Part shown: one piece after another, positions 25,828-35,489 of the stretch
Position numbering within the stretch: the first letter of the stretch is position 1
Layout of the letters: each line of letters starts with the position of its first letter
Assembly (NCBI RefSeq): GCF_014205135.1
Contig: NZ_JACHMY010000001.1
Coordinates: forward strand, 3,286,001 to 3,350,000
Length of the DNA: 64,000 nt
DNA from: Kribbella italica
Lineage (GTDB): Bacteria; Actinomycetota; Actinomycetes; Propionibacteriales; Kribbellaceae
Reading direction: 5' to 3'
Position numbers and translations under genes: made by a program
The notes under the pieces: generated by a model
Told to the model about the DNA's origin: nothing
The model's database searches: none
Seen by the model: only the letters and a program-made list of their open reading frames with translations

Positions 25828-28269
25828 TCAGAAGCCCGAGTTCCCCGGGCCGCGGTTCAGGGTGTAGCCGGTGGTGTTGTTGAGGCCGCCGCTGCCGGTG
25901 CCGGTGACGGTGACGTAGTTGAAGGTGCCGGAGCCAGGGCTGAAGATCTCGATCCCGTACGTCCCGGCGCCGCTCACCTTCACGTGGTCGAAGGTGATGT
26001 TGGTGATCGGCCGCTGCCAGGTCATCAGGATGCCCTGGTACGTGCTGTCGAGGATGTCGACGTCCTTGATCAGCACCGGCGCCGTCATGTCGCGCGACTC
26101 GGCGTAGATCCACAGGCCGCCCTGGCTGCTGTTCCAGTCGGTGTTGAAGCCGCCCGCCCGGGTGATCGTGTTGCGCTGCACGACCGTCGTCCCGGCGAAC
26201 GGCTGCGCGCCGTGCCAGGTCGAGACGGCGATCCCGGACGCCGTGTAGACGGTGTCGGAGACCAGGTTGTCCTCGATCCGGTTCCCGTTGCCGCCGTAGA
26301 TCGCGGCGCCGTTGGCGAGCGCGGGCGACTGGACGGTGTTGAAGGTGAACGCGCTGTTGGTCACCGACGCGCTGAACGACCACATCGCGAGCGCGTCGTC
26401 GCCGGTGTTGCGCAGGACGGTCTGGTCGACGCGGGAGTTGCTGACCGTGTCGTTCAGGTTCACCCCGTCGGCGAACGTGTTCCGGATCCGTACGCCGGCC
26501 ATGTACAGCCCGTCGGCGTTGTTGACCCAGAGCCCGACCTTCGCGTGCTCGACCCACACGTTGTGGATCAGCGAGCCGGTCCCGAAGTCACCCTGCATCG
26601 CCGCGTGCGTCGTGACCACGCCGTCGGGATCGCGGTACCGGACGTCGCCCGCGAACGTGAAGTCGGCCAGCTGGATGTTGCTACCGGTTCCGAGGAAGCC
26701 GCCGAGCCCGTTGGTGCCGCGGATCGTGGTGTGCCACATCCCGGCGCCGCGGATCGTCACGTTGTCGACGTTCAGCCGGTTGGTCAGGTCGAACGTCCCG
26801 GCCGGCACCCAGAGCGGCTTGCCCTGCGACTTCGCCGCGCTGATCGCATTGGTGAACGCCGACGTGTCGTCGCCGGAGCCCGAGGTCGCGCCGTACGCCG
26901 TGACGTCGAGCGCGCCGGCCGGTGCGGTCAGGGCGGGCGCGACGACCTCGGTGTCGATCAGGTCGACGGTGATCGGCGTCGAGCCGTCGTTCTGCAGCTT
27001 GAGCACGGTCCCGGCCGGGTAGCTCGGCAACGTCGTACGGACCTCGTCGTAGAAGCGGTGGCCGTTGCCGAGTCCCGGGTCGTTCGGGAACGGGTAGTTC
27101 CCGTAGACCCAGCTGTACGCCGAGGTGAGGGTGACGTCCTTGACCTTCGTGCCGCCCGCGTAGATGCCGAGCGGCGCGGTGATACCGGTGCCGGCTGCGT
27201 TGTCCGGGATCGAGTAGCGGACGACGAGCGAGTTGGTCGGCTGGGTGAGGGTGAACTGGGTGTACTTGCCGGCGTTGTCGAGCCGGACCGCGCGGCGGCC
27301 CGAGGACTCCGACGGGATGGTTCGGTAGGTGCGGTCGGGGCCGAGGACCGTGCCGTTCGTGCTGCCGTTCTCGGCCTCGTACTCGGTGTAGTTGACGGTC
27401 GCGCCACGGGTCGCGAGGGCGGTCGCGCCCGTGACGGTGACGTCGTCGAGGGCGACGTTGCCGCTGTCGCCGGCGTCGTACTGGTAGCCGATCAGGTTGA
27501 GGCCGGCGCGGAGCGGCAGGGATTGTTGCGTGGTGGCCCAGCCGGTGGCCGCGGGCAACGAGACCTGGCCGGTCTTCACGCCGTTCGCGTACACGCTGAG
27601 GGTCTTCGTGCTGCCCGACGAGTTGTGGTAGCGCAGGGCAGTGCTGACGTTGCCTGCGGCATTGACCTTGACGGTGCGGATCACCCGGCTGCCGACGCTC
27701 GGCAGGGTCACGTAGCCGCTGCCGGTGAAGCCGCTGACCGCTGCCGCGACGCTCGCGCCGCCGGACAGGAAGCCGCCTTCGAGACCGGTGCCGTCGGACG
27801 GCGGGACCGGCGCGGAGACGTTCAGGTTGTCGAGGTTGACGTTGCCGGAGTCGGAGGTGTCGAAGCGGTAGGCGACGGTGTTGGCACCGGCCACGAGCGG
27901 GACGGACTCCGACGACGTTCCCCAGTTCGCCCAGCCGCCCGTGGCGGGCAGGTTGATCTGGCGGAGCTTGGAGCCGCCGACGTACAGGGACAGCGTCATC
28001 GTGACGCCGGTGCCGTTGGCGTAGCGCAGGGTCGCCGTACCGGTCCCCGCGCTGGGGGCGGAGACGGTGAAGGTGGTGGCGGCGTTGCCTTTGTTGCCGT
28101 CGGTGTAGCCGCCGACGTACGCCGTACCGGTGTAACCGCCGTGCTCGGTCTGGGCGGTCGCGCCACCCGCGAGCGCGGCGCTCTCGGCTTCGAGTGTGGC
28201 GGCTTGGGCTGGGATGGTCAGCGTCGCCAGTGCGAGCACCAGGACGGCGGCGAGTCGGAATCTGGGCAT
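25828..28269 (-). CDS. Secreted glucanase, GH87-like (alpha-1,3-glucanase) with CBM35-type modules
   Basis: 813 residues from ATG 28269 (AGAAGGG 7 nt upstream). Signal peptide to about residue 23, then two CBM35-like modules (LEAESAALAGGAT..., and about 175-275), a further Y-E-A-E-N-G module, then from about 440 a right-handed beta-helix domain starting DVTAYGATSGSGDDTSAF. The segment FADGVNLNDTVSNSRVDQTVLRNTGDDALAMW, with D624-D625, resembles the active-site strand of GH87 alpha-1,3-glucanases/mycodextranases. Predicted to be exported and to cut alpha-1,3-linked glucan (fungal wall, mutan). Last gene of the sugar operon, 28 bases after the permease gene. Confidence 0.72.
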   Translation of the reverse strand: MPRFRLAAVLVLALATLTIPAQAATLEAESAALAGGATAQTEHGGYTGTAYVGGYTDGNKGNAATTFTVSAPSAGTGTATLRYANGTGVTMTLSLYVGGSKLRQINLPATGGWANWGTSSESVPLVAGANTVAYRFDTSDSGNVNLDNLNVSAPVPPSDGTGLEGGFLSGGASVAAAVSGFTGSGYVTLPSVGSRVIRTVKVNAAGNVSTALRYHNSSGSTKTLSVYANGVKTGQVSLPAATGWATTQQSLPLRAGLNLIGYQYDAGDSGNVALDDVTVTGATALATRGATVNYTEYEAENGSTNGTVLGPDRTYRTIPSESSGRRAVRLDNAGKYTQFTLTQPTNSLVVRYSIPDNAAGTGITAPLGIYAGGTKVKDVTLTSAYSWVYGNYPFPNDPGLGNGHRFYDEVRTTLPSYPAGTVLKLQNDGSTPITVDLIDTEVVAPALTAPAGALDVTAYGATSGSGDDTSAFTNAISAAKSQGKPLWVPAGTFDLTNRLNVDNVTIRGAGMWHTTIRGTNGLGGFLGTGSNIQLADFTFAGDVRYRDPDGVVTTHAAMQGDFGTGSLIHNVWVEHAKVGLWVNNADGLYMAGVRIRNTFADGVNLNDTVSNSRVDQTVLRNTGDDALAMWSFSASVTNSAFTFNTVQSPALANGAAIYGGNGNRIEDNLVSDTVYTASGIAVSTWHGAQPFAGTTVVQRNTITRAGGFNTDWNSSQGGLWIYAESRDMTAPVLIKDVDILDSTYQGILMTWQRPITNITFDHVKVSGAGTYGIEIFSPGSGTFNYVTVTGTGSGGLNNTTGYTLNRGPGNSGF

Positions 28270-28297
28270 GGGCGGGCCCTTCTCTGGGTGAGTGGAT

Positions 28298-29173
28298 TCA
28301 TCCCTTGACGGCACCGCCCAGCGCCCCGGACTTCAGGAAGAGGCGCTGGAACACCAGGAACAGTGCGACCGGGATGACGGTGGAGATCGCGAGCGCGGCC
28401 AGGAACACGTCGAGCTCGACGAAGCGTTGCAGCGCGGGCAGCCGCACCGACAGCGGCTGCCGATCGGGATCGGGCAGGACCAGCAGCGGCCAGAGGAAGT
28501 CCTTCCAGGCGGCGATCACGGCGAACACCGAGACCACCCCGAGGATCGGCCGCGACATCGGCAGGACGACGGACCAGAACAGCCGGTACGGACCGGCGCC
28601 GTCGACCCGCGCGGCCTCGAACACCTCGCGCGGCAGGTTGGCGAAGAACCGCTGCACGATCAGGATGTTGAACGCGTTCGCCCCGGCCGGCAGCCAGACC
28701 GCCCAGAACGAGTTGATCAGCGACACCTTCAGCAGCGGCGGGTCGACGATCGTGAGGTAGAGCGGGACGAGCAGGACGACCGACGGCACGAACAGGGTCG
28801 CCAGGACGACGCCGGTGAGGAGCTTGCCGTACCGCGGCCGGAGGATCGCCAGGGCGAACCCGGCGGTCGTTGCCACTAGCAACTGCACCAGCCAGGACCC
28901 GGCGGCGAGCACGACGGTGTTGAAGAAGTACTTGTCGATCTCGACGCGGGTCCACGCGGTGGACAGGTTGGCCCAGTCGATACCGTTCGGCCAGAGCGCC
29001 AGCGGCGCGCGCAGGGTGTCCTGCGTCGGCGTCAGGGCGCCCTTCGCGAGCCAGAGCATCGGACCGAGGCCGGCCACGAAGAGGAGCACGAGCAGCACCG
29101 CGTGCACGCCGTACGACGTACGCCGCAGACCTGGCCGGCGCCAGTCGGAGTCGGACAGGATGCCCCTGCTCAT
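28298..29173 (-). CDS. Sugar ABC transporter permease (MalG/CUT1-type)
   Basis: 291 residues, six predicted helices. N-terminal helix VHAVLLVLLFVAGLGPMLWLA, EAA loop PREVFEAARVDGAGPYRLFWSVVLPMSRP, C-terminal end FLKSGALGGAVKG typical of MalG-like permeases. Start overlaps the MalF-like stop (ATGA). Carries oligosaccharides across the cytoplasmic membrane. No ATPase gene is in the operon; CUT1 systems of actinobacteria commonly use a shared MsiK-type ATPase encoded elsewhere (family knowledge). Confidence 0.93.
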   Translation of the reverse strand: MSRGILSDSDWRRPGLRRTSYGVHAVLLVLLFVAGLGPMLWLAKGALTPTQDTLRAPLALWPNGIDWANLSTAWTRVEIDKYFFNTVVLAAGSWLVQLLVATTAGFALAILRPRYGKLLTGVVLATLFVPSVVLLVPLYLTIVDPPLLKVSLINSFWAVWLPAGANAFNILIVQRFFANLPREVFEAARVDGAGPYRLFWSVVLPMSRPILGVVSVFAVIAAWKDFLWPLLVLPDPDRQPLSVRLPALQRFVELDVFLAALAISTVIPVALFLVFQRLFLKSGALGGAVKG

Positions 29174-30048
29174 GAGGTGCTCCAGGATCGGGTCAGGCGG
29201 AAGTAGAGCGCGGACAGCAAGCCGAGCACGACCGCGAGCATGATGCTCAGCGCGGTCGCCGAGCCGTACGCGCCGCCGAGGCTGTTGGCGAAGGCGTAGT
29301 TGTAGATCAGCAGCAGGATCGTGGTGGTCGAGTTGGCCGGGCCGCCGCCGGTGAAGAGGAACGGCTCGAGAAATACTTGGGCAGTACCAACGATCTGCAG
29401 GATGAACGTGATCAGCAGGATTCCCCGCAGCTGCGGGAGCGTGACGTGCCAGACCTTGCGCCAGATCGACGCGCGGTCGATCTCGGCGGCTTCGTACAGG
29501 TCGGTGGAGACTCCGGTCAGTGCGGCCAGGTAGATGATCACCGTGCCGCCGGCCGCGGCCCAGGTCGCCTCCAGGACCAGTGCGGGCATCGCCGAGCCGG
29601 AGTCCTGCAGCCAGGACACCGGGCCGAGTCCGACCCAGCCGAGGATGGTGTTGAAGACCCCGGTCGGCGACGCGTCGTAGAAGAACTTCCAGAGCAGTAC
29701 GGCGACCACCGGCGGGATGACGACGGGCAGGTAGGCCAGTGCGCTGTAGAGCCCCTTGAACCGGCGTACCTCACTCATCAGCACCGCTGCGAGCAGCGGG
29801 ACCGGGTAGCCGAAGAGGAGGGCGAGCAGAGCGAAGTACAGGGTGTTCTTGACCGCTGTCCACAGCAGGGGGTCGGCCAGGACGTCCTGGAAGTTCTGCA
29901 GCCCGACGAACGTGGGTGGAGTGACCAGGTTGGTCTCCTGGAAGCTCATCACCACCGCCCGGGCGATCGGGAACCAGGAGAAGAGCCCGAACACCAGCAG
30001 CAGCGGCAGGAGGAACACCAGGGTGCTCAGGCCGCCTTTGGCTCGCAT
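29170..30048 (-). CDS. Sugar ABC transporter permease (MalF/CUT1-type)
   Basis: 292 residues with about six membrane helices. First helix STLVFLLPLLLVFGLFSWFPIARA; EAA loop TDLYEAAEIDRASIWRKVWHVTLPQLRG. It starts three bases after the binding-protein stop and overlaps the MalG-like start by four bases, so all are co-translated. It pairs with the next permease to form the channel. Confidence 0.93.
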   Translation of the reverse strand: MRAKGGLSTLVFLLPLLLVFGLFSWFPIARAVVMSFQETNLVTPPTFVGLQNFQDVLADPLLWTAVKNTLYFALLALLFGYPVPLLAAVLMSEVRRFKGLYSALAYLPVVIPPVVAVLLWKFFYDASPTGVFNTILGWVGLGPVSWLQDSGSAMPALVLEATWAAAGGTVIIYLAALTGVSTDLYEAAEIDRASIWRKVWHVTLPQLRGILLITFILQIVGTAQVFLEPFLFTGGGPANSTTTILLLIYNYAFANSLGGAYGSATALSIMLAVVLGLLSALYFRLTRSWSTS

Positions 30049-30051
30049 CGG

Positions 30052-31407
30052 TCAGTTCCGGTCCAGCAGAGCCTGCGCCTCGGCGTCGGCCTTCTTCAGC
30101 AGGTCGGCGATGTCGGCGTCCTTCTTGGTCAGCACCGTCTGCACCACCGGGTCGAGCACCTTGTAGACCTCCTGGGTCGAGCGGGACGGCTCGGTCACCA
30201 GCGGCTGGTCGAACATCTTGTCCGTGTACGGCGTCATCTGCCCCAGCGGCACGTTGACGTAGTCCTTCACCCAGGTCAGCGACTCGTCGTACGTCGCCTT
30301 GTCGAAGACCGGCAGCTGCGGCGCTCCCACCGGCTGCTTGGACGCGGCCGTGGTCTTCGCGTCGAGCACGGCGGAGTCCTTGTCGATCAGCTTCTTGAGG
30401 TAGTAGAAGTCGATCCACTTGACCCCCGCGGCCTTCGTCGGCTCGTTGGCCTTCGCACTGACCGTCGCCAGCGTCCCACCGCCGAGCACACCGGCGTCCG
30501 GCGAGTCCTTCAGCGGTACGACGGTCACGCCGTAGTCGGCGGGCTTGAGCGCGTTCTGCGTGAACAGCGAGCCGTAGTTGCCGCCACCGGACACGTACAT
30601 GCCGATCTGGCCGGCCGCGAACGCCTGGTTGATGCCACCCCAGTCGTAGAGGAAGTTCGCCCCCATCGAGTTGTCGGTCCAGCGCATGTCCTTCAGCAGC
30701 TGGAGCACCTCGGCCATCTGCGGGGTGTCGATCTCGGCCGTGGCCTTGTCGCCGTCGAGCTTCTCCGCGCGGCCGCCGAACGCGTAGTCCAGCGTGGTGA
30801 GGATCCAGCCGCCGGTGTTGTCGGTGGTCAGCTGGGCGTAGCCGGCCTTGCCGGTCTTCTCGGCGATCTGCTTGGCGGCTGCTTTGACTTCGTCCCAGGT
30901 CGCCGGAGGCTTGTCCGGGTCGAGCCCGGCCTGCTTGAACAGCGTCCGGTTGTAGTGCAGCGCCTGCCCGTACGCCGCGATCGGGACGGCCCACATCTTG
31001 CCATCCTCGGCCTGCCCCGACCTGGCGACGTTCGGGCTGAACTTCGCGCCGTACGGGAGGCCGCCGACCAGACCGCTGATGTCGGCGATCTGCTTGCGCT
31101 CGATCAGGCCGCGGCCGTCGGTGAACGGGACGGTGAACACGTCGGGCAGCGTGCCCCCGGCGAGCTGGGCGGTGAACGTGGTCGCCGTCCAGTTGTACTC
31201 CTGCGGCTGGACGTCGATGCCGGGGTTGGCCTTCTCGAACTGCGCGACCCGCTCGTCGAACGCGGCGATCGCGCCCTTGTCGAGGCCCGGGTCGCGGGCG
31301 ACCTTCAGGGTCACCGGGCCGGCGTCGGCTTGTTGCTCCGGGTTGTTGGAGCAGGCCGCCGCGGCGAGCAGGCCCACCAGGACGAGTGGAGTGATCAGCT
31401 TCTTCAT
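30052..31407 (-). CDS. Family 1 sugar-binding lipoprotein
   Basis: 451 residues. Signal with lipobox LAAAAC (Cys19), AGGAG 9 nt before ATG 31407. Family 1 features: FEKANPGIDVQ, LAGGTLPDVF, and the W-A-V-P-x-A-x-Y-G-Q-A-L-H-Y-N-R segment (MWAVPIAAYGQALHYN), AFAAGQIGMYVSGG. Expected to sit on the outer membrane face and deliver oligosaccharides to the MalFG-like permeases. It lies three bases after the GH13 gene in one operon. Confidence 0.93.
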   Translation of the reverse strand: MKKLITPLVLVGLLAAAACSNNPEQQADAGPVTLKVARDPGLDKGAIAAFDERVAQFEKANPGIDVQPQEYNWTATTFTAQLAGGTLPDVFTVPFTDGRGLIERKQIADISGLVGGLPYGAKFSPNVARSGQAEDGKMWAVPIAAYGQALHYNRTLFKQAGLDPDKPPATWDEVKAAAKQIAEKTGKAGYAQLTTDNTGGWILTTLDYAFGGRAEKLDGDKATAEIDTPQMAEVLQLLKDMRWTDNSMGANFLYDWGGINQAFAAGQIGMYVSGGGNYGSLFTQNALKPADYGVTVVPLKDSPDAGVLGGGTLATVSAKANEPTKAAGVKWIDFYYLKKLIDKDSAVLDAKTTAASKQPVGAPQLPVFDKATYDESLTWVKDYVNVPLGQMTPYTDKMFDQPLVTEPSRSTQEVYKVLDPVVQTVLTKKDADIADLLKKADAEAQALLDRN

Positions 31408-31410
31408 GGG

Positions 31411-33018
31411 TCAAACTCCTGAGGGGATCGGCCGGAGCCAGGCAGCGGCGTCGGTGGGGAGCTCGCCGGCGACCGTCGTACTGGCGAGCAGGACTTCGTA
31501 CGGCGTGGGCAGCGCGAGCGGCGGCCCGAAGTTGACCAGGCAGAGGAGGTCGCCGCGGGTGAAGGCGATCAGGTCCTGGTGGTTGAGCTCGTGCCACCTG
31601 AACTCTCCGAACCCTCGCCGCAGTTCGAGTGCTGTCCGGTAGAGCTGAAGCATCGACCCCGCGTCTTGCTCCTGTCGTTCGACCGACCAGTTGCCCCAGT
31701 CGGCCGGCTGCGGCAGCCACGGTGTGAAGCCCTGGCTGTTGAACCCGAAGCTCGCACCGGTCGTTGTCCAGGGCAAGGGAACTCGGCAGCCGTCGCGACC
31801 AGGATCCTGACCGGCCGAGCGATGGAAGATCGGGTCCTGCAACGCGTCGTGCGGCAGGTCCTCGACCTCGGGCAGACCGAGCTCGTCACCTTGGTAGAGG
31901 TAGAGCGACCCCGGCAGCGCCGCCGTCAGCAACGCGGCTGCTCTCGCCCGGTGGGTCCCTTGCGTCAGATCAGTCGGTACGCCGAACCGCTTGGTCGCGA
32001 ACGAGAACGAGCTGTCCTCCCGCCCGTACCGCGTGACCGGACGGGTGACGTCGTGATTGGACAGCACCCAGGTCGCGGGCGCGTCGACCGGCGCGTGCGC
32101 GGCGAGCGTGGTCTCGATCGAGTCGCGCAGCTCGACGGCGTCCCAGGGGCGCCCCATCAGGTCGAAGTTGAACGCGGTGTGGATCTCGTCCGGGCGCAGG
32201 TAGCGGGCGAAGCGTTCGGGATCGGCCAGCCAGATCTCGCCGACGAGGACCCTTGGCGGGTCGTACTCGTCGGCGACTCGGCGCCATTCCCGGTAGATGT
32301 CGTGGACGCCGTCGCGGTCGACGTACGGGTGCATGGCCGCGTCTTGGAGGTTGGGGAACGCCGGGTCCTTGACCGGCATGGTGGCCGAGTCGATCCGGAT
32401 GCCGGCGACGCCGCGGTCGAACCAGAAGCGCAGGATCTCCTCGTGCTCGCGGTGCACGTCGGGGTGGTTCCAGTTGAGGTCGGGCTGCTCGGGGGTGAAC
32501 AGGTGCAGGTACCACGCGCCCGGCGTACCGTCCGCGTTCTTGGTGCGGGTCCAGGTGTCGCCGGAGAAGCTGGAGACCCAGTCGGTCGGCAGCTCCTCGC
32601 TCTCCCGGAACCAGAACCGCTCGCGGGCTCCCGGTTCGTCGGCCAGTGCTTCGCGGAACCAGACGTGCTCGCTGGAGATGTGGTTCGGGACCACGTCGAT
32701 GATCGTTCGGATGCCTAACGACTGGGCTTCGGCGATGAGCTGCTCGGCCTGCTCGACGGTCCCGAACGCGGGGTCGATCACGCGGTAGTCGGCGACGTCG
32801 TACCCGCCGTCGGCCAGCGGTGACAGGTACCACGGGGTGAACCAGAGCGCGTCGACGCCGAGGCTCTTCAGGTACGGCAAGCGCGCCCGTACGCCGGCCA
32901 GGTCGCCGGTCCCGTCACCGTCGCCGTCGGCGAAGCTGCGCGGGTAGATCTGGTAGATCACGGCGTCGCGCCACCACTCGTCCGAGGCCGCCACCGCCGG
33001 CTCGAGGCTCGGCTCCAT
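31411..33018 (-). CDS. GH13 alpha-glucosidase
   Basis: 535 residues from ATG 33018 (AGGGAG 7 nt upstream). All GH13 regions visible: DVVPNH (region I, about 108-113), GIRIDSA with nucleophile D210, acid/base E261 in VLVGEIW, and N321-H322-D323 with the transition-state Asp. The N-terminus WWRDAVIYQIYPRSFADGDGDGTGDL is that of oligo-1,6-glucosidase/alpha-glucosidase proteins (GH13 subfamilies 23/30 style). No signal peptide: it hydrolyses imported alpha-gluco-oligosaccharides to glucose. First gene of the operon, divergent from lacI with a LacI-type operator between. Confidence 0.93.
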   Translation of the reverse strand: MEPSLEPAVAASDEWWRDAVIYQIYPRSFADGDGDGTGDLAGVRARLPYLKSLGVDALWFTPWYLSPLADGGYDVADYRVIDPAFGTVEQAEQLIAEAQSLGIRTIIDVVPNHISSEHVWFREALADEPGARERFWFRESEELPTDWVSSFSGDTWTRTKNADGTPGAWYLHLFTPEQPDLNWNHPDVHREHEEILRFWFDRGVAGIRIDSATMPVKDPAFPNLQDAAMHPYVDRDGVHDIYREWRRVADEYDPPRVLVGEIWLADPERFARYLRPDEIHTAFNFDLMGRPWDAVELRDSIETTLAAHAPVDAPATWVLSNHDVTRPVTRYGREDSSFSFATKRFGVPTDLTQGTHRARAAALLTAALPGSLYLYQGDELGLPEVEDLPHDALQDPIFHRSAGQDPGRDGCRVPLPWTTTGASFGFNSQGFTPWLPQPADWGNWSVERQEQDAGSMLQLYRTALELRRGFGEFRWHELNHQDLIAFTRGDLLCLVNFGPPLALPTPYEVLLASTTVAGELPTDAAAWLRPIPSGV

Positions 33019-33055
33019 CGTCCACTCCCTGTCCCGGAACGCCTTGTTTGATGGT

Positions 33056-33073
33056 AGGTTTAGCGCTCCACCT
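33056..33073. promoter_or_regulatory. LacI-type operator in divergent promoter region
   Basis: AGGTTTAGCGCTCCACCT is an interrupted palindrome centred on the AGC-GCT core (14 of 18 positions symmetric), the usual shape of LacI/GalR operators with central CG. It lies between the alpha-glucosidase start (33018) and the lacI start (33131), so the regulator can control both. A second stem, CCACC-TTGT-GGTGG, overlaps at 33068-33081. Confidence 0.7.
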
Positions 33074-33130
33074 TGTGGTGGACCGTAGAGTCTGGGAATC
33101 GGGATTGTCAACAGGTCGGGAGGAGATCTG

Positions 33131-34159
33131 GTGCGGGTCACGCTGAAGGACATCGCCGACGAGGCCGGGGTCAGCATGATGACGGTGTCGAACGTGGTGA
33201 ACGGCAAGCGGGCGCGCGTCTCTCCCGAGACGATCGAGCGGATCCAGCGCATCGTCGCCGAGCGCGGCTACGTGCCGAGCGCGTCCGCGCGCAGCCTCGC
33301 GGCCAAGTCGTCACGGCTGATCGGCCTGCTCGTGCCGGCCGCCGACGAGGACAGCCTGATGATCAGTCCGCACAACGTCGCGATCGTCGGGCTGATCGAG
33401 CGCGAGCTGCGCAAGGGCGGGTACCACCTGCTGCTGCGCGGGATCTCGCAGCCGGCCGAGGTGGCCGAGGCCCTGCAGTCGTGGAGCCTGGACGGCGCGG
33501 TGCTGCTCGGGTTCCTGGACGAGGAGGTCGACCGGCTGGCCGCTTCTGGTGTGGGCAAGGTGTCGTTGCTGGCGATCGACAGTTACTCGGACAACCCGCT
33601 GACTACCGGCGTACGGTCTGATGACTACACCGGCGCGCTGCTGGCTGCCCGACACCTGCTGGGGCTCGGGCATCGGGAGATCGTGTTCGCGGGGCCGGCG
33701 TTCTCGGACGTCGGTGTGGTGCACCAGCGGTACGAGGGGTTCCGGGCGGCGTTCGCCGAGGCGGGGCTGTCGTGGAGCGAGCGGCTGGTGACGGTGTCGA
33801 CCACCGATCACGCTTCGGGGCTTGCGTTGGGCCTGGGGTTGGCTGGGTCGCATCCTGACGCGACAGCGGTTTTCGCGACGGCGGACATCCTGGCGATCGG
33901 GATCATGGAGGGGCTGCGCGAGGCCGGCCGCTCGGTGCCCGGCGACGTCTCGGTACTCGGCTTCGACGACCTGGATCTCAGCCGGTACGTGACGCCGAAG
34001 CTGACGACGATCGCCCAGGACATCCCGCGGAAGGCGGCGATCGCCGTCCGGCTGCTGCTGGCGGCGGTCGAGCGGGCCGAGCACCCGGCCGATCCGATCA
34101 CGCTCGACGTCCGGCTGATCACGCGCGAATCGACCGCCGCGCCGCGTGCCGCGCAGTAG
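33131..34159 (+). CDS. LacI-family transcriptional regulator
   Basis: 342 residues from GTG 33131 with GGGAGGAG upstream. N-terminal helix-turn-helix VTLKDIADEAGVSMMTVSNVVNGKRARVSPETIERI and hinge helix GYVPSASARSLAAKSSRLIGLLVP (including the minor-groove-inserting SLAA), then the periplasmic-binding-type effector domain with the late FDDLDLSRYVTPKLTTI motif. Repressor of the divergent alpha-glucan operon, probably released by an imported maltose- or nigerose-like sugar (inference from context). Confidence 0.95.
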   Translation: MRVTLKDIADEAGVSMMTVSNVVNGKRARVSPETIERIQRIVAERGYVPSASARSLAAKSSRLIGLLVPAADEDSLMISPHNVAIVGLIERELRKGGYHLLLRGISQPAEVAEALQSWSLDGAVLLGFLDEEVDRLAASGVGKVSLLAIDSYSDNPLTTGVRSDDYTGALLAARHLLGLGHREIVFAGPAFSDVGVVHQRYEGFRAAFAEAGLSWSERLVTVSTTDHASGLALGLGLAGSHPDATAVFATADILAIGIMEGLREAGRSVPGDVSVLGFDDLDLSRYVTPKLTTIAQDIPRKAAIAVRLLLAAVERAEHPADPITLDVRLITRESTAAPRAAQ

Positions 34160-34298
34160 GCGGGAATTGGGAGACACCCCCTGAGTTCCGGTTGTCCACA
34201 GGATCACGGTCGGTCGGTTTTCGGTCTGTGGGTCCTGGTCGCTAGAGTCCCTGGTCTGGTCGCCGAATTCGGGGCGGCGGCCGACGGGAGGAGGTGCG

Positions 34299-35489
34299 AT
34301 GGACGCCACTTTGCTGGACGCCGAGGCGGAAGCCGCGGTCCTGCGGGTCTACCGGCAGGTGTTCGCCGTGCTCGCCCGCGAGGCCGGGGCGATGATCGTC
34401 GACCCGGAGCTGCTCGACGTCGACCAGGCGATCCTGGACGCGTTCGCCGAGGCCGGCAGCGACGGGATGACCGTCGAGCAGGCGACGCAGGCCTGCCGTT
34501 CGTTCCAGCACGACCTGGTGGTCCGCCGCTTCGAGGTGCTGCGGCAGTACGGCGCCATCACCAAACTCGTCGACCGGCCGAACGAGCTGCGCCACCGCGC
34601 GGCGTTCGCGCCGTACGTGATGCTGATGTTCCTGCGCCGGATGTCCGTGCAAGGCGGTCAGGGCGAACTGCACCAGCTGCTCACCCTCGAAGCGCACAGC
34701 GTCAGCGACCCGCGCGCCACCGAGGACGAGGGCCAGGCGTCGATCCTGCGGCTGACGAAGGTCTTCCGGCTGCTCGGGAACGAGCTGGCCATCCTGGTCT
34801 CGACCAGTACGACGGCCCAGCTGCGGGAGAACGCGCAGCTCGCGTGGGGCAACGAGCGGCTGATCGAGCAGGCCGAGAAGGTCCACCGGATCGTGCTCGA
34901 GCGCTGGCCGACGCTGCACCGCGACTGCACCCAGCTGCGGATGGCGCTCGCGGCGTACGCGGATGCGGTGCAGCTCGCCGCGGGACGGCTGGTCGAGCGA
35001 GCCGGTACGACGCGGGCGCTGGGGTTGCTGCCGATCGAGACTTGGCTGTCCTTTACGCGCGGGAGTGACACGGAGGTGTTGGCCGGCGTACTGGATGGGT
35101 TGCTGTTCGACGCGGCTGCGCCGGACTTCTCGCCCGAGACGATGCTGGAGGCGGTCGAGACGGGCCGTCGTACCGGGACGGCGCGGATGGCGCCGCCGCG
35201 GCCGTCGGCGGAGACCGAGGCGCCGGAGTCCGCCGCGGCGACGGATCGCGAGGATCTGCGCGCCGAGGCCGAGCGGGTGCTGGCCGGGCGGGACAGCGTG
35301 AGCATCGTGTCGGTGGTCGATGACGCGGGCGACTGGGTGACTGCTCGTCGGGTGCTGGCCGAGCTGACGGCGGCGCATCTGCACGACGAGCTGGACTACG
35401 AACTGGTGTGGTCGGACGGGATGCGGATCGATCCTGCGGCGGGGACGCCGTGGGCGACCGAGGGGTCGTTCCGGCGGGTGACGCGATGA
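34299..35489 (+). CDS. SMC-complex operon protein 1 (kleisin/MukF-like, tentative)
   Basis: 396 residues; GGGAGGAGG precedes ATG 34299. No recognised name. Predicted mostly helical with an early winged-helix-like stretch (about 20-95: ILDAFAEAGSDGMTVEQATQACRSFQHDLVVRRFEVLRQYGAITKL), a helical middle and an acidic, Pro/Ala-rich linker (about 290-325) before a short C-terminal domain. First gene of a four-gene unit in which every stop overlaps the next start and the last gene encodes an SMC-like ATPase. The N-terminal winged helix plus long helices would suit a kleisin (MukF/JetA) role; this is inference from position and shape, not from a motif. Confidence 0.5.
   Translation: MDATLLDAEAEAAVLRVYRQVFAVLAREAGAMIVDPELLDVDQAILDAFAEAGSDGMTVEQATQACRSFQHDLVVRRFEVLRQYGAITKLVDRPNELRHRAAFAPYVMLMFLRRMSVQGGQGELHQLLTLEAHSVSDPRATEDEGQASILRLTKVFRLLGNELAILVSTSTTAQLRENAQLAWGNERLIEQAEKVHRIVLERWPTLHRDCTQLRMALAAYADAVQLAAGRLVERAGTTRALGLLPIETWLSFTRGSDTEVLAGVLDGLLFDAAAPDFSPETMLEAVETGRRTGTARMAPPRPSAETEAPESAAATDREDLRAEAERVLAGRDSVSIVSVVDDAGDWVTARRVLAELTAAHLHDELDYELVWSDGMRIDPAAGTPWATEGSFRRVTR

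Noticed and set aside
25786..28308. 840-codon open frame on the plus strand
   Set aside because: It is the antisense shadow of the GH87-like gene, which has a signal peptide, domain motifs and a ribosome site; the shadow has only Val/Asp/Arg-rich composition.
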